Positions 32,201 to 40,520 of a stretch of 64,000 bases of DNA are shown piece by piece. Each line of letters opens with the position of its first letter. Positions within the stretch are counted from its first letter, which is position 1. The notes under the pieces were generated by a model that did not search any database, was not told the DNA's origin, and saw only the letters and a program-made list of their open reading frames with translations. The DNA is from Pseudomonas viridiflava (GTDB lineage: Bacteria; Pseudomonadota; Gammaproteobacteria; Pseudomonadales; Pseudomonadaceae). Both the position numbers and the translations under genes were made by a program. Location: NCBI RefSeq assembly GCF_900602065.1, contig NZ_UWFN01000288.1, forward strand, positions 62,001 to 126,000, given 5' to 3'.

Positions 32201-33592
32201 ATGACTACTATCTCCAGCGTTACCCATGCCATCTCGGTCAACCCCGCCAACGGCGAGCAGATCGGCCATTATCCTTTTGAATCCGATGCGGCCCTCGGCG
32301 GCGCCTTGTCCCGGGCGTCCAGCAGTTATGCCACATGGCGCAAAACAGCCGTTCCAGATCGCGCTCAGTTGATGATCGCTCTGGCCAAAGCCTTGCGGGA
32401 CAACGCCGCCAGCATGGCAAACATGATCACCCAGGAAATGGGCAAACCGATTACCCAGGCTCGGGGCGAAATTGAAAAATGCGCACAACTGTGTGAGTGG
32501 TACGCCGAACACGGCCCGGCCATGCTTAGCGCCGAACCGACTCTGGTTGAGGGCGGTAAAGCACAGATCGAGTACCGCCCTCTCGGCCCGATCCTCGCGG
32601 TGATGCCGTGGAATTTCCCTGTCTGGCAGGTGCTGCGTGGCGCGGTTCCGGTGCTGCTTGCCGGCAATACCTATGTCTTGAAGCATGCACCCAATGTAAT
32701 GGGCAGCGCCTACCTGCTGCAGGACGCGTTCAAGCGTGCAGGTTTTGCAGACGGTATTTTTGAAGTCATCAACGTGACGCCAGAGGGTGTTTCCAAAGCG
32801 ATCGCCGACCCGCGTATCGCCGCTGTCACCCTGACGGGCAGCGTACGTGCCGGTATGGCGATCGGGGCTCAGGCCGGGGCTGCGCTGAAAAAATGCGTGC
32901 TGGAACTGGGCGGCTCCGACCCGTTCATTGTGCTCAATGATGCGGATCTGGACGAAGCGGTTAACGCCGCCGTTGTCGGACGTTTCCAGAACAGCGGGCA
33001 GGTCTGCGCAGCAGCCAAACGCCTGATTATCGAGGAAGGTGTGGTGGAGGAATTCACCCGCAAATTCGTCGAGGCGACACGTCGGCTTTCAGTGGGCGAT
33101 CCACTACTGGCAGACACCTACGTCGGCCCGATGGCCCGTTTCGACTTGCGTGACGAGCTGGACGGCCAGGTGCAGGCCACTCTTGGTGAAGGCGCAACGT
33201 TGTTAATCGGTGGCAAAAAAACAGAAGGCTCTGGCAATTTTTACGAGCCGACGGTTTTGGCCAACGTTACCGACCAGATGACCTCTTTCAAAGAAGAGTT
33301 GTTCGGCCCGGTCGCATCGATCATCACCGCCCGTGACGCTGCCCATGCATTGTCACTGGCCAATGACAGCGAGTTCGGCCTCACCGCGACTGTCTACACT
33401 CGCAACATTGATCAGGCTCGCAAAATGGCTGATGAACTGGAAACCGGAGGCGTATTCATCAACGGTTACAGCGGCAGCGACCCCCGGGTAGCCTTTGGCG
33501 GCGTGAAGAAAAGCGGTTTTGGCCGCGAGCTATCACACTTTGGCCTGCGCGAATTCTGCAACGCACAGACCGTGTGGCTGGATCGTCGCTAA
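32201..33592 (+). CDS. NAD(P)-dependent succinate-semialdehyde dehydrogenase-type aldehyde dehydrogenase
   Basis: 463 residues, the length of the Sad (YneI) group. The catalytic Cys is in FQNSGQVCAAAKRL (about residue 267) and the general base Glu in VLELGGSDPFIV (about 233). The N-terminal AVMPWNFPVWQVLR is the cofactor-binding segment. Sad-type enzymes oxidise succinate semialdehyde to succinate, usually with NAD+. GabD-type enzymes are longer (about 480) and carry a different start, so Sad is preferred. It is transcribed away from the LysR gene and has no downstream partner. Other semialdehydes remain possible. Confidence 0.88.
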   Translation: MTTISSVTHAISVNPANGEQIGHYPFESDAALGGALSRASSSYATWRKTAVPDRAQLMIALAKALRDNAASMANMITQEMGKPITQARGEIEKCAQLCEWYAEHGPAMLSAEPTLVEGGKAQIEYRPLGPILAVMPWNFPVWQVLRGAVPVLLAGNTYVLKHAPNVMGSAYLLQDAFKRAGFADGIFEVINVTPEGVSKAIADPRIAAVTLTGSVRAGMAIGAQAGAALKKCVLELGGSDPFIVLNDADLDEAVNAAVVGRFQNSGQVCAAAKRLIIEEGVVEEFTRKFVEATRRLSVGDPLLADTYVGPMARFDLRDELDGQVQATLGEGATLLIGGKKTEGSGNFYEPTVLANVTDQMTSFKEELFGPVASIITARDAAHALSLANDSEFGLTATVYTRNIDQARKMADELETGGVFINGYSGSDPRVAFGGVKKSGFGRELSHFGLREFCNAQTVWLDRR

Positions 33593-33941
33593 GCGCCTGG
33601 TGATTTGTTCTACCCCGAGCAGCGCCTATCAGGTTTGCAATGACCTGAACCCATGAACTGCCCCCCAAAGGCTGGACGAGGTGTCCAGATTCTGGGGGGC
33701 AGTTCAGTTGCACCTTCCCCTCGCTCAAATCTGTTTGAGGCATTACTGGTAAACCGTGAAAGGCAGTTGCATGATGCGCGGGCCAAAACACCCGGTCTAC
33801 GGACATTCGTTCAGCCCCTTCCAATGATTAAGGAGGTTAAACGCAAAATGCACCATCCGCAGGCCCCCTTGTCCTAATCGAACAACGTTCATTTCAAGTC
33901 AACCACGCCGTTGCATGTCTGCAGGTTTGAAGGAGATGTTA
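33593..33941. other. Intergenic region before the diguanylate cyclase gene
   Basis: 349 bases with the IS-end-like hairpin at 33654-33706 and an otherwise plain sequence. Small open frames here lack ribosome sites and family resemblance. AAGGAG (33930-33935) is the ribosome site of the cyclase gene. Confidence 0.5.
33654..33706. repeat. Perfect 14-bp inverted repeat resembling insertion-sequence ends
   Basis: TGAACTGCCCCCCA (33654-33667) and TGGGGGGCAGTTCA (33693-33706); pairing continues with a mismatch into GGCTGGAC/GTCCAGA. TGAACTGC-plus-C-run ends remind me of IS3-family termini. No transposase fragment lies between, so this would be a minimal remnant, or simply a strong hairpin. Confidence 0.5.
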
Positions 33942-35501
33942 ATGCTCGGACGCAGCTCGCCAGAGCACGAGTCAGCAAGCCCTGTCGAAATTTATGCGGC
34001 GAAAGCAATGCGAACCGGAGCGACATTTCGGCTCACGGTCATCTTCATGCTGGTTGTGATCCTCGCCTTTCTGAGCGTTGAAGGTTGGCGCACATGGCGA
34101 GACTATCGTTCCGCCTTCGCCTCTGCGCAGGACTCAGTCACCAACCTTGCACGCGCAACCGCACAGCACGCCGAAGATGCCATACGGCAAGTCGACGTGT
34201 TGACAGCGGCCCTTAGCGAACGAGTGGAAGGCGACGGGTTAGAGCATATCGATGTCCCGCGTATCCATAAGCTGCTGGTTCAGCAATCCAGAATCATGCC
34301 GCAACTGCATGGCCTTTTTATCTATGGCCCTGACGGACAATGGGTAGTGACAGACAAAGAGGTGACGCCTGAAACCGCAAACAATGCTGACCGGGATTAT
34401 TTTCAATATCACCGCACTCACAATGATCGCAGCGTTCGTATCAGCGCCGTCGTGCGAAGTAAATCAACCAACGACCTGATCATCCCTATCTCTCGTCGCC
34501 TGAATAACAGTGACGGCTCTTTTGCCGGAGTGCTGCTGGGGACAATCAAGGTCAGCTATTTCGTCGATTATTACGGCGACTTCAAAATTGATGACAAGGG
34601 AGCACTGGTTCTGGCCATGCGCAACGGAACCATTCTGGTCAGGCGTCCCTTTGTTGCATCCGTGGTCGGGCAAAGCCTGGCGAACAGCGAGATTTTCAAA
34701 TCCTACCTGCCCAACTCCAACGAAGGCATCGCCGCCGTCAAAGCCGTGGTGGACGATACCGAGCGCCTTTACGGCTACAGAGCACTGAGTACTTATCCGT
34801 TAGTGGTGGAGGCAGGTCTTTCGCGGGAGTCGATTGTTGCGCCCTGGCGGCTTGATCTGCTGAAAAGTGGATTGATTCTGCTGTCGTTAATTATCGTGCT
34901 GTCGATCTTTGCGCTCATTGTCTTGATCCAGTTGCGTCAGAGAATGGCCATGGAACGGGAGATCCGGGATGCTCACCAGACCATGCGGGATATGGCGCTA
35001 ACCGACAGCATGACCGGGCTTGGAAATCGCAGGCGACTGGACAGTGCATTACTGGATGAGATTCGTCTGGCCAAACGGCAGAACACGTCTCTGGCGCTGA
35101 TCATGCTCGATGTCGATTACTTCAAACGCTACAACGATCAGTACGGACATGCCGCTGGCGATGATTGCCTGACCGCTGTAGGTGGCGCTATCCAGCAAGC
35201 CGTTCAGAGGCCAGGGGACCTTGCCGTCAGGTACGGCGGCGAAGAGTTCACCGTGTTGCTGCCCAACACCGACAAGGCAGGCGCAACACGGGTGGCGGAA
35301 GCAATTCTGGAATCGATCAGGGCGTTGAATATCGAACATGTCTCACACCCTTTTGGCAAGGTGACGGCCAGCGCGGGTGTAACGGCCAGTCAGCCAGGCC
35401 GCGAAGAGGTAACACCCGCCAGTTTGCTGAAGGCAGCGGACGGCTGTCTTTATCAGGCGAAACAACAGGGGCGCAACTGCTGGTGTTCCGCCGTAGGCTG
35501 A
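33942..35501 (+). CDS. Membrane-bound diguanylate cyclase with periplasmic Cache-like sensor
   Basis: 519 residues. TM1 (about 27-48, FRLTVIFMLVVILAFLSVE) and TM2 (about 305-330, SGLILLSLIIVLSIFALIVL) bracket a periplasmic domain of about 255 residues with Cache traits (FIYGPDGQWVVTDKE, NADRDYFQYHR). The cytoplasmic GGDEF domain starts LTDSMTGLGNRRRLD and has the active-site RYGGEEF; the allosteric I-site RPGD lies five residues before it. The enzyme should therefore make cyclic di-GMP from two GTP and be product-inhibited. ATG 33942 is chosen for its ribosome site AAGGAG; the frame opens at 33915. Ligand unknown. Confidence 0.9.
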   Translation: MLGRSSPEHESASPVEIYAAKAMRTGATFRLTVIFMLVVILAFLSVEGWRTWRDYRSAFASAQDSVTNLARATAQHAEDAIRQVDVLTAALSERVEGDGLEHIDVPRIHKLLVQQSRIMPQLHGLFIYGPDGQWVVTDKEVTPETANNADRDYFQYHRTHNDRSVRISAVVRSKSTNDLIIPISRRLNNSDGSFAGVLLGTIKVSYFVDYYGDFKIDDKGALVLAMRNGTILVRRPFVASVVGQSLANSEIFKSYLPNSNEGIAAVKAVVDDTERLYGYRALSTYPLVVEAGLSRESIVAPWRLDLLKSGLILLSLIIVLSIFALIVLIQLRQRMAMEREIRDAHQTMRDMALTDSMTGLGNRRRLDSALLDEIRLAKRQNTSLALIMLDVDYFKRYNDQYGHAAGDDCLTAVGGAIQQAVQRPGDLAVRYGGEEFTVLLPNTDKAGATRVAEAILESIRALNIEHVSHPFGKVTASAGVTASQPGREEVTPASLLKAADGCLYQAKQQGRNCWCSAVG

Positions 35502-35723
35502 TCATTCATATTGAAAGTCGAGCGCGGCAATATTTGTCTTGATGCCTGGATCACGTTAGGCGGAGGATATGAAGCAAGGCTTCTCCCTACCGGTAGAACC
35601 CCTGCCAGGCCTGCATCATGCATTTGGCGCATAGGGCATTCTCAAACGTCATAACCCTATATTTTCCTGCATGGTAGTCTCGCGCCACTACGAATATGAA
35701 GAAGCCTAGAATCAGGAAACGTC

Positions 35724-36593
35724 ATGCCCAGAATGTCCCACTTGGCGCTGCGCCAAAATTTTCGAGCGCTGCTCGCCTCACAAACCTGCTTCGAAACCGC
35801 TTCAGTCTTTGATCCGATGTCTGCACGCATCGCCGGAGATCTGGGTTTTGAAGTCGGGATACTGGGAGGTTCAGTGGCGTCGCTGCAGGTATTGGCAGCC
35901 CCGGACTTTGCGCTTATTACGTTGACTGAGTTCGCTGAACAAGCCACCCGAATTGGCCGTGTTGCACAGCTTCCCTTTATTGCCGATGCCGACCACGGCT
36001 ACGGCAACGCCCTGAACGTGATGCGCACTGTTGAAGAGCTTGAGCGCGCGGGCGTGGCGGCTCTGACAATTGAAGACACGCTTCTGCCCGCGCAGTTCGG
36101 TCGTAAATCGACAGACCTGATCACCATCGAAGAAGGTATCGGCAAGGTCAAAGCGGCGCTGGAAGCACGCATTGATCCCGAACTGTCGATCATTGCCAGA
36201 ACGAACGCCGGTGTCCTGCCGGTCAAAGACATCATCGAACGCACCCTGGCTTATGAGAAAGCTGGTGCCGACGGGATTTGCATCGTCGGTATCAATGATT
36301 TCGAACACCTGGAACAGATCTCGGAACACCTCTCCGTGCCGCTGATGCTGGTGACCTACGGCAACCCGCAGCTCAATGACATGCAACGCCTGGCCAGTCT
36401 GGGCGTCCGCATAATCGTCAAGGGCCATGCTGCCTACTTCGCAGCAATCAAGGCGACTTACGATTCACTGCGCGCCCAGCGTCAGGTGACCCACAGCACC
36501 TCGAACCTGAGCGCTACGGAACTGACTCACACTTACACGCAGCCTGAGAACTACGTGGCCTGGGCGAAAGAGTTCATGGACGTCAAAGAGTAA
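35724..36593 (+). CDS. Oxaloacetate decarboxylase (PEP mutase/isocitrate lyase superfamily)
   Basis: 289 residues, matching the Pseudomonas oxaloacetate decarboxylase group (PA4872-like) in length and sequence. Residues for substrate and Mg binding are visible: SVFDPMSARIAG and GFEVGILGGSVASL near the start, ADADHGYGNALNV near 85-97 and TIEDTLLPAQFG near 118. PA4872-type proteins have a His in place of the superfamily's catalytic Cys loop and decarboxylate oxaloacetate and 3-methyloxaloacetate to 2-oxo acids. It stands alone, convergent with the quinone reductase gene, only 31 bp apart. Its physiological role in pseudomonads is unclear. Confidence 0.88.
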   Translation: MPRMSHLALRQNFRALLASQTCFETASVFDPMSARIAGDLGFEVGILGGSVASLQVLAAPDFALITLTEFAEQATRIGRVAQLPFIADADHGYGNALNVMRTVEELERAGVAALTIEDTLLPAQFGRKSTDLITIEEGIGKVKAALEARIDPELSIIARTNAGVLPVKDIIERTLAYEKAGADGICIVGINDFEHLEQISEHLSVPLMLVTYGNPQLNDMQRLASLGVRIIVKGHAAYFAAIKATYDSLRAQRQVTHSTSNLSATELTHTYTQPENYVAWAKEFMDVKE

Positions 36594-36624
36594 TCCAGAC
36601 CCGGAACGGCCCCAGGGGGAACCC

Positions 36625-37215
36625 TCACCCTGAGAAGATAGCGCTGCCTTTCTGATAGGCAGCGTTCAGGTGGACGGCCGGATCCTGGGTTTCGGAGTCC
36701 AGCATTAGCCCGGAGGTCACGACCTTCGCCCCGCAATAATCAAAGATACCGTGATCAATCTGCGTTCTGATCGCCGAGGCGTAGCCATGACGCTCATAGG
36801 TGCCGGCATCAGCGCCCCCTACTCCCACCAGATGCACCCTGAGACCGCCCAGCTTCTTGATCAGCTTTGCATCTGAGCTGAAGTCAAACGCCCAGCCGTT
36901 GGAAAAGACCCGGTCTATCCAGCCTTTAAGCAGCGCAGGCATGGACCACCAGTAAACCGGGTAAACGAGGATCAAGGCGTCTGCCGCGTCGATCCGTGCC
37001 TGCTCGGCAATGACATCTGCGGGTGCAGGCCCTTCCCTTCGGTGGACGGCACTGTCAGCAGCGGTGAAGCGAGGGTCGAATCCCGAGGCCGACAGATCAA
37101 CTACTTCCGCAGTGTTTTGCGAATCAGCGTCGGTGATGCCCTTTGCAATATGCCTGGCGATGCTGTGAGTCAAAGAGCTCGTATCAGGGTGGCTGACGAC
37201 AATGAGTGCGTGCAT
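36625..37215 (-). CDS. NAD(P)H-dependent quinone reductase, flavodoxin-like fold (MdaB/KefF type)
   Basis: 196 residues. LIVVSHPDTSSLTHSIA is the FMN/FAD phosphate loop; YPVYWWSMPALLKGWIDRVFSNGWAF (seen as PVYWWSMPALLKGWIDR) is the family's central signature; VGVGGADAGTYERHGY follows. Such enzymes reduce quinones by two electrons, protecting from electrophiles. The gene is divergent from the TetR regulator with 90 bp between that contain palindromic sites, so TetR control is likely. No ribosome site of note; ATG 37215 is the family start. Confidence 0.88.
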   Translation of the reverse strand: MHALIVVSHPDTSSLTHSIARHIAKGITDADSQNTAEVVDLSASGFDPRFTAADSAVHRREGPAPADVIAEQARIDAADALILVYPVYWWSMPALLKGWIDRVFSNGWAFDFSSDAKLIKKLGGLRVHLVGVGGADAGTYERHGYASAIRTQIDHGIFDYCGAKVVTSGLMLDSETQDPAVHLNAAYQKGSAIFSG

Positions 37216-37276
37216 GCGGAAGCTCCAATGCAGATGATTGCTGATGAGTGCTGATAGCTATATACTTTTCGTACAT

Positions 37277-37289
37277 TAACTTTAAGTTA
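37277..37289. promoter_or_regulatory. Candidate TetR operator between quinone reductase and tetR
   Basis: TAACTTTAAGTTA is a perfect 13-bp palindrome around a central base, nested inside TATATAC (37259-37265) and GTATATA (37296-37302). It lies in the 90-bp divergent gap, the expected place for autoregulation by the TetR protein encoded at 37306. Confidence 0.5.
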
Positions 37290-37305
37290 CCTTTGGTATA
37301 TAAGC

Positions 37306-37908
37306 ATGTCAAGCCAACCTTCAGCCTCGAAACCGCGCCAACGGATGTCTCGGGAAGGTCGCTTGAGCCAGTTACTGGAAGTCGCGTGGCAGATCGTTCG
37401 CGAAGAAGGCACTGAAAGCCTGACGCTTGGCCACCTCGCTCAAACAGCCGGTGTCACCAAGCCCGTCGTCTATGATCATTTCCCGACTCGCCCACTGCTG
37501 CTGGCGCGGCTCTATCAGGATTTCGATGCGCGCCAAACCGCCCTGTTTGACGAAGCACTGTGCAACGGCGACGCGAACGTGCAAGCCCGCGCCAGAGTGA
37601 TTGCCGACTGTTATGTCGATTGTGTGCTGCTACAAGGTCGCGAGATTCCCGGGGTGATTGCAGCGCTGAGCAGCTCCCCTGAGCTTGAGAAAATCAAGCG
37701 TGATTACGAGCAGATCTTTATGAATAAGTGTCGCGCGGCCTTGGCCAACGACAGCAAGAACAGTCAGATTACGAATGCTCAAATGCGCGCCATGCTCGGC
37801 GCTGCCGATGCGCTGTCGAATGCCGCCGCCATGGACGAGATTTCCGCGGAAGAGGCTAAGTCAGAACTTTTCGAGATCATTCTGGCCATGACTAAAAGAG
37901 TTCATTAA
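37306..37908 (+). CDS. TetR-family transcriptional regulator
   Basis: 200 residues. The N-terminal helix-turn-helix is LEVAWQIVREEGTESLTLGHLAQTAGVTKPVVYDHFPTRPLLL (key part: LAQTAGVTKPVVYDHF, residues 44-59). The C-terminal ligand domain is helical with one Cys pair (YVDCVLLQG and NKCRAAL). It is divergent from the quinone reductase and followed after 11 bp by the amidase gene, so it probably represses both directions. The inducer may be an electrophile or amide compound. Confidence 0.9.
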   Translation: MSSQPSASKPRQRMSREGRLSQLLEVAWQIVREEGTESLTLGHLAQTAGVTKPVVYDHFPTRPLLLARLYQDFDARQTALFDEALCNGDANVQARARVIADCYVDCVLLQGREIPGVIAALSSSPELEKIKRDYEQIFMNKCRAALANDSKNSQITNAQMRAMLGAADALSNAAAMDEISAEEAKSELFEIILAMTKRVH

Positions 37909-37919
37909 GTGAGAACCCA

Positions 37920-39629
37920 ATGATCAACGTCACAGAAGTTTCCATCGCAGCCCTGCGTACTGCGCTTGAGTCAGGACAGACCACCGCCGTCGAACTGGTC
38001 GGTGCCTACCTTGCAAGGATTGACGCCTACGATGGCCCGGACACGGCCACCGCACTGAACGCCGTTGTGGTTCGCAATCCAGAGGCAATGGCGGAGGCCC
38101 AAGCGTCGGATGCGCGTCGGGCAAAAGGTCAGACGCTGGGGCCGCTCGATGGTATTCCCTACACCGCCAAAGACAGTTATCTGGTCAAGGGCCTCACCGC
38201 CGCTTCAGGCAGCCCGGCATTTGCCAGCCTGATTGCCCAACACGATGCGTTCACCATTGGCCGCCTTCGTGCAGCGGGAGCCATTTGCCTGGGCAAGACC
38301 AATATGCCGCCGATGGCCAATGGCGGCATGCAGCGCGGTGTGTATGGCCGCGCCGAGAGCCCGTATAACGCTGACTACCTCACGGCACCGTTTGCTTCCG
38401 GCTCATCGAACGGCGCAGGCACTGCTACTGCCGCGAGCTTCGCCGCATTCGGCATGGCAGAGGAAACCTGGTCGAGCGGCCGAGGCCCTGCCTCCAACAA
38501 TGGTCTGTGCGCCTACACGCCTTCGCGCGGAGTCATATCGGTACGCGGTAACTGGCCATTGACGCCAACCATGGACGTGGTCGTGCCTTATGCGAGGACC
38601 ATGGCGGACCTGCTGGAAGTGCTCGATGTCATCGTCGCAGAAGATCCCGATACGCGTGGCGATCTCTGGCGTTTGCAGCCTTGGGTAACGATCCCCAGCG
38701 TTGCTTCGGTACGTCCGGCGTCTTATGCCGAGCTAGCGGCGGACACGAAGATCCTTGCGGGCAAACGTTTCGGCGTCCCCCGCATGTACATCAATGCTGA
38801 CCCAGAAGCAGGCACCTCAGAAAAACCGGGTATTGGCGGCCCGACCGGCCAGCGCATCATCACTCGCCCGTCAGTCATCGATCTGTGGCAAGAGGCACGC
38901 AAGACGCTTGAAGCGGCCGGAGCGGAAGTGCTTGAGGTGGATTTCCCGCTGGTGTCGAACTGCGAAGGTGATCGTCCAGGTGCGCCGACGGTGTTTACCC
39001 GCGGGCTGGTCTCCAAGGAGTTTCTCCACCATGAACTGTGGGATTTGTCAGCCTGGGCTTTTGATGAATTCCTGCGTGCCAATGCCGACCCTGCATTGAA
39101 CCGGCTGGCCGATGTCGACGGTGCGAAAATTTTCCCCCATGACCCCGGCACCCTGCCCAACCGCGAAGACGATCTGGCCGCCGGCATGGACGAATATGTG
39201 CGCATGGCCGAGCGAGGGATTACCCCGTGGAATGAGATCCCTACCCTGCCTGACGGGCTTAGGGGGCTGGAGCAGACGCGTCGCATCGACCTGGAGGACT
39301 GGATGGCAGGCTTGAAGCTTGATGCCGTGTTATTCCCGACGGTGGCGGATGTAGGTCCGGCGAATGCCGATGTCGACCCGCACTCCGCCGACATTGCCTG
39401 GAGCAACGGCGTGTGGGTTGCCAACGGCAATCTCGCCATTCGCCACCTCGGGGTGCCGACCGTTACCGTTCCCATGGGCGTAATGGCAGACATCGGGATG
39501 CCTGTGGGCCTCACCTTTGCGGGGCGCGCATACGACGACTCGAACCTGCTGCGCTTTGCCTCGGCCTTTGAGTCGACCGGCAGCAAACGACTGATCCCGC
39601 CGCGGACACCGGCATTGAACGAAGAGTGA
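37920..39629 (+). CDS. Amidase signature family hydrolase
   Basis: 569 residues, longer than GatA (about 480) but usual for secondary amidases. The Ser-cisSer-Lys triad is discernible: Lys in PYTAKDSYLVKG (about residue 80), cis-Ser in FASGSSNGAGTATAAS (about 162-165) and the nucleophile Ser in EETWSSGRGPASNN (about 183-185). GKTNMPPMANGG is the conserved strand before. It hydrolyses a C-N amide bond; the substrate is unknown and no transport gene is near. The ribosome site is weak (GTGAGAA). Likely cotranscribed with tetR. No GatB/C partners, so a tRNA role is excluded. Confidence 0.88.
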   Translation: MINVTEVSIAALRTALESGQTTAVELVGAYLARIDAYDGPDTATALNAVVVRNPEAMAEAQASDARRAKGQTLGPLDGIPYTAKDSYLVKGLTAASGSPAFASLIAQHDAFTIGRLRAAGAICLGKTNMPPMANGGMQRGVYGRAESPYNADYLTAPFASGSSNGAGTATAASFAAFGMAEETWSSGRGPASNNGLCAYTPSRGVISVRGNWPLTPTMDVVVPYARTMADLLEVLDVIVAEDPDTRGDLWRLQPWVTIPSVASVRPASYAELAADTKILAGKRFGVPRMYINADPEAGTSEKPGIGGPTGQRIITRPSVIDLWQEARKTLEAAGAEVLEVDFPLVSNCEGDRPGAPTVFTRGLVSKEFLHHELWDLSAWAFDEFLRANADPALNRLADVDGAKIFPHDPGTLPNREDDLAAGMDEYVRMAERGITPWNEIPTLPDGLRGLEQTRRIDLEDWMAGLKLDAVLFPTVADVGPANADVDPHSADIAWSNGVWVANGNLAIRHLGVPTVTVPMGVMADIGMPVGLTFAGRAYDDSNLLRFASAFESTGSKRLIPPRTPALNEE

Positions 39630-39768
39630 CCCTGTGAGACCAGCGTTGCGCCCCACCCCGGTCACTTCTACAGGAAAAAGCGCTCCAAGTCGGGTCGCTA
39701 TATTTTGTTCGACAGGAGGTTGCCGGGTGTCACTGACACCACGCTGTCGCGCAGCAAACGGGTGACCT

Positions 39769-39840
39769 TGTAGGAGCTGCCGAAGGCTGCGATGGCGGTA
39801 TGTCAGGAGAAATGCTTCGCAGCCTTCGGCAGCTCCTACA
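39769..39840. repeat. REP-like palindrome, GTAGGAGCTGCC family (A4), between convergent genes
   Basis: TGTAGGAGCTGCCGAAGGCT and AGCCTTCGGCAGCTCCTACA (39821-39840) are exact complements; the 32-base middle contains GATGGCGGTATGTCAGGAG, almost the same as in A2. It lies between the amidase and the convergent response regulator; the rest of that 258-bp gap shows nothing. Confidence 0.88.
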
Positions 39841-39887
39841 TAAAGCGCATTTCAGCGTTTTGCCTGATAAAAGCCGCCTTAAGGCAG

Positions 39888-40520
39888 TCAACTATCGGCT
39901 TTCAAACGCTCCGACATTTTGACCAGCGTCGCCAGCGAATCAGCGTCCATTTTGCGCATCAGTGCGCCCCGTCTGACTTTCACGGTGATTTCGCTGACAC
40001 CCAAGCGGGCAGCCACCTGCTTGTTAAGCAGGCCTGAAACGACCAGCGCCATGACCTCACGCTCGCCGTCAGTCAGGCTGGAATGACGCAGCTTCAATTG
40101 AGAGACCAAGGCCGCGGCCTCTCGCGCTTGCTTATCCTGACTCAGGCCAAGACTGATGGCGTCGAGCAGATCCTGCTCACGGAACGGCTTGGTCAGAAAC
40201 TCGATAGCACCCGCCTTCATGGCTTTCACAGACATAGGGATATCACCGTGACCGGTGATGAACACCACAGGAATCGAAATCCCCAGACGCACCAGCTCCC
40301 GCTGAAAATCCAGACCGCTCATGCCCGGCATACGGACATCCAGCACCAGGCAGGCTGGCACATCCGGCAGTGTCGCCTCCAGGAACTCGCGTGCCGAGCC
40401 GAACGCCATGCAGGCCAGGCCGGTAGAGGCCAGCAAGTCCTCCAGTGACTCACGCACCGAGCGATCATCATCGACGATGTAAATCATCTCGGCGGTGCTT
40501 TGAGCGGCAGTTTCAGGCAT
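39888..40520 (-). CDS. FixJ-type response regulator, LuxR-like HTH output
   Basis: 210 residues. The receiver domain has the acidic pair in IYIVDDDRSVRESL, phospho-acceptor Asp in LVLDVRMPGMSGL (about residue 62), Thr/Ser in FITGHGD and Lys in FLTKPFRE. The C-terminal HTH reads LTDGEREVMALVVSGLLNKQVAARLGVSEITVK (key: NKQVAARLGVSEITVK). It should bind DNA when phosphorylated by the kinase encoded upstream, whose stop overlaps its start by 8 bases. ATG 40520 is the family start; the open frame to 40820 lies inside the kinase gene. Confidence 0.92.
   Translation of the reverse strand: MPETAAQSTAEMIYIVDDDRSVRESLEDLLASTGLACMAFGSAREFLEATLPDVPACLVLDVRMPGMSGLDFQRELVRLGISIPVVFITGHGDIPMSVKAMKAGAIEFLTKPFREQDLLDAISLGLSQDKQAREAAALVSQLKLRHSSLTDGEREVMALVVSGLLNKQVAARLGVSEITVKVRRGALMRKMDADSLATLVKMSERLKADS

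Noticed and set aside
33653..33877. Open frame of 74 codons on the plus strand
   Set aside because: It begins inside the IS-end-like hairpin and shows no coding character.
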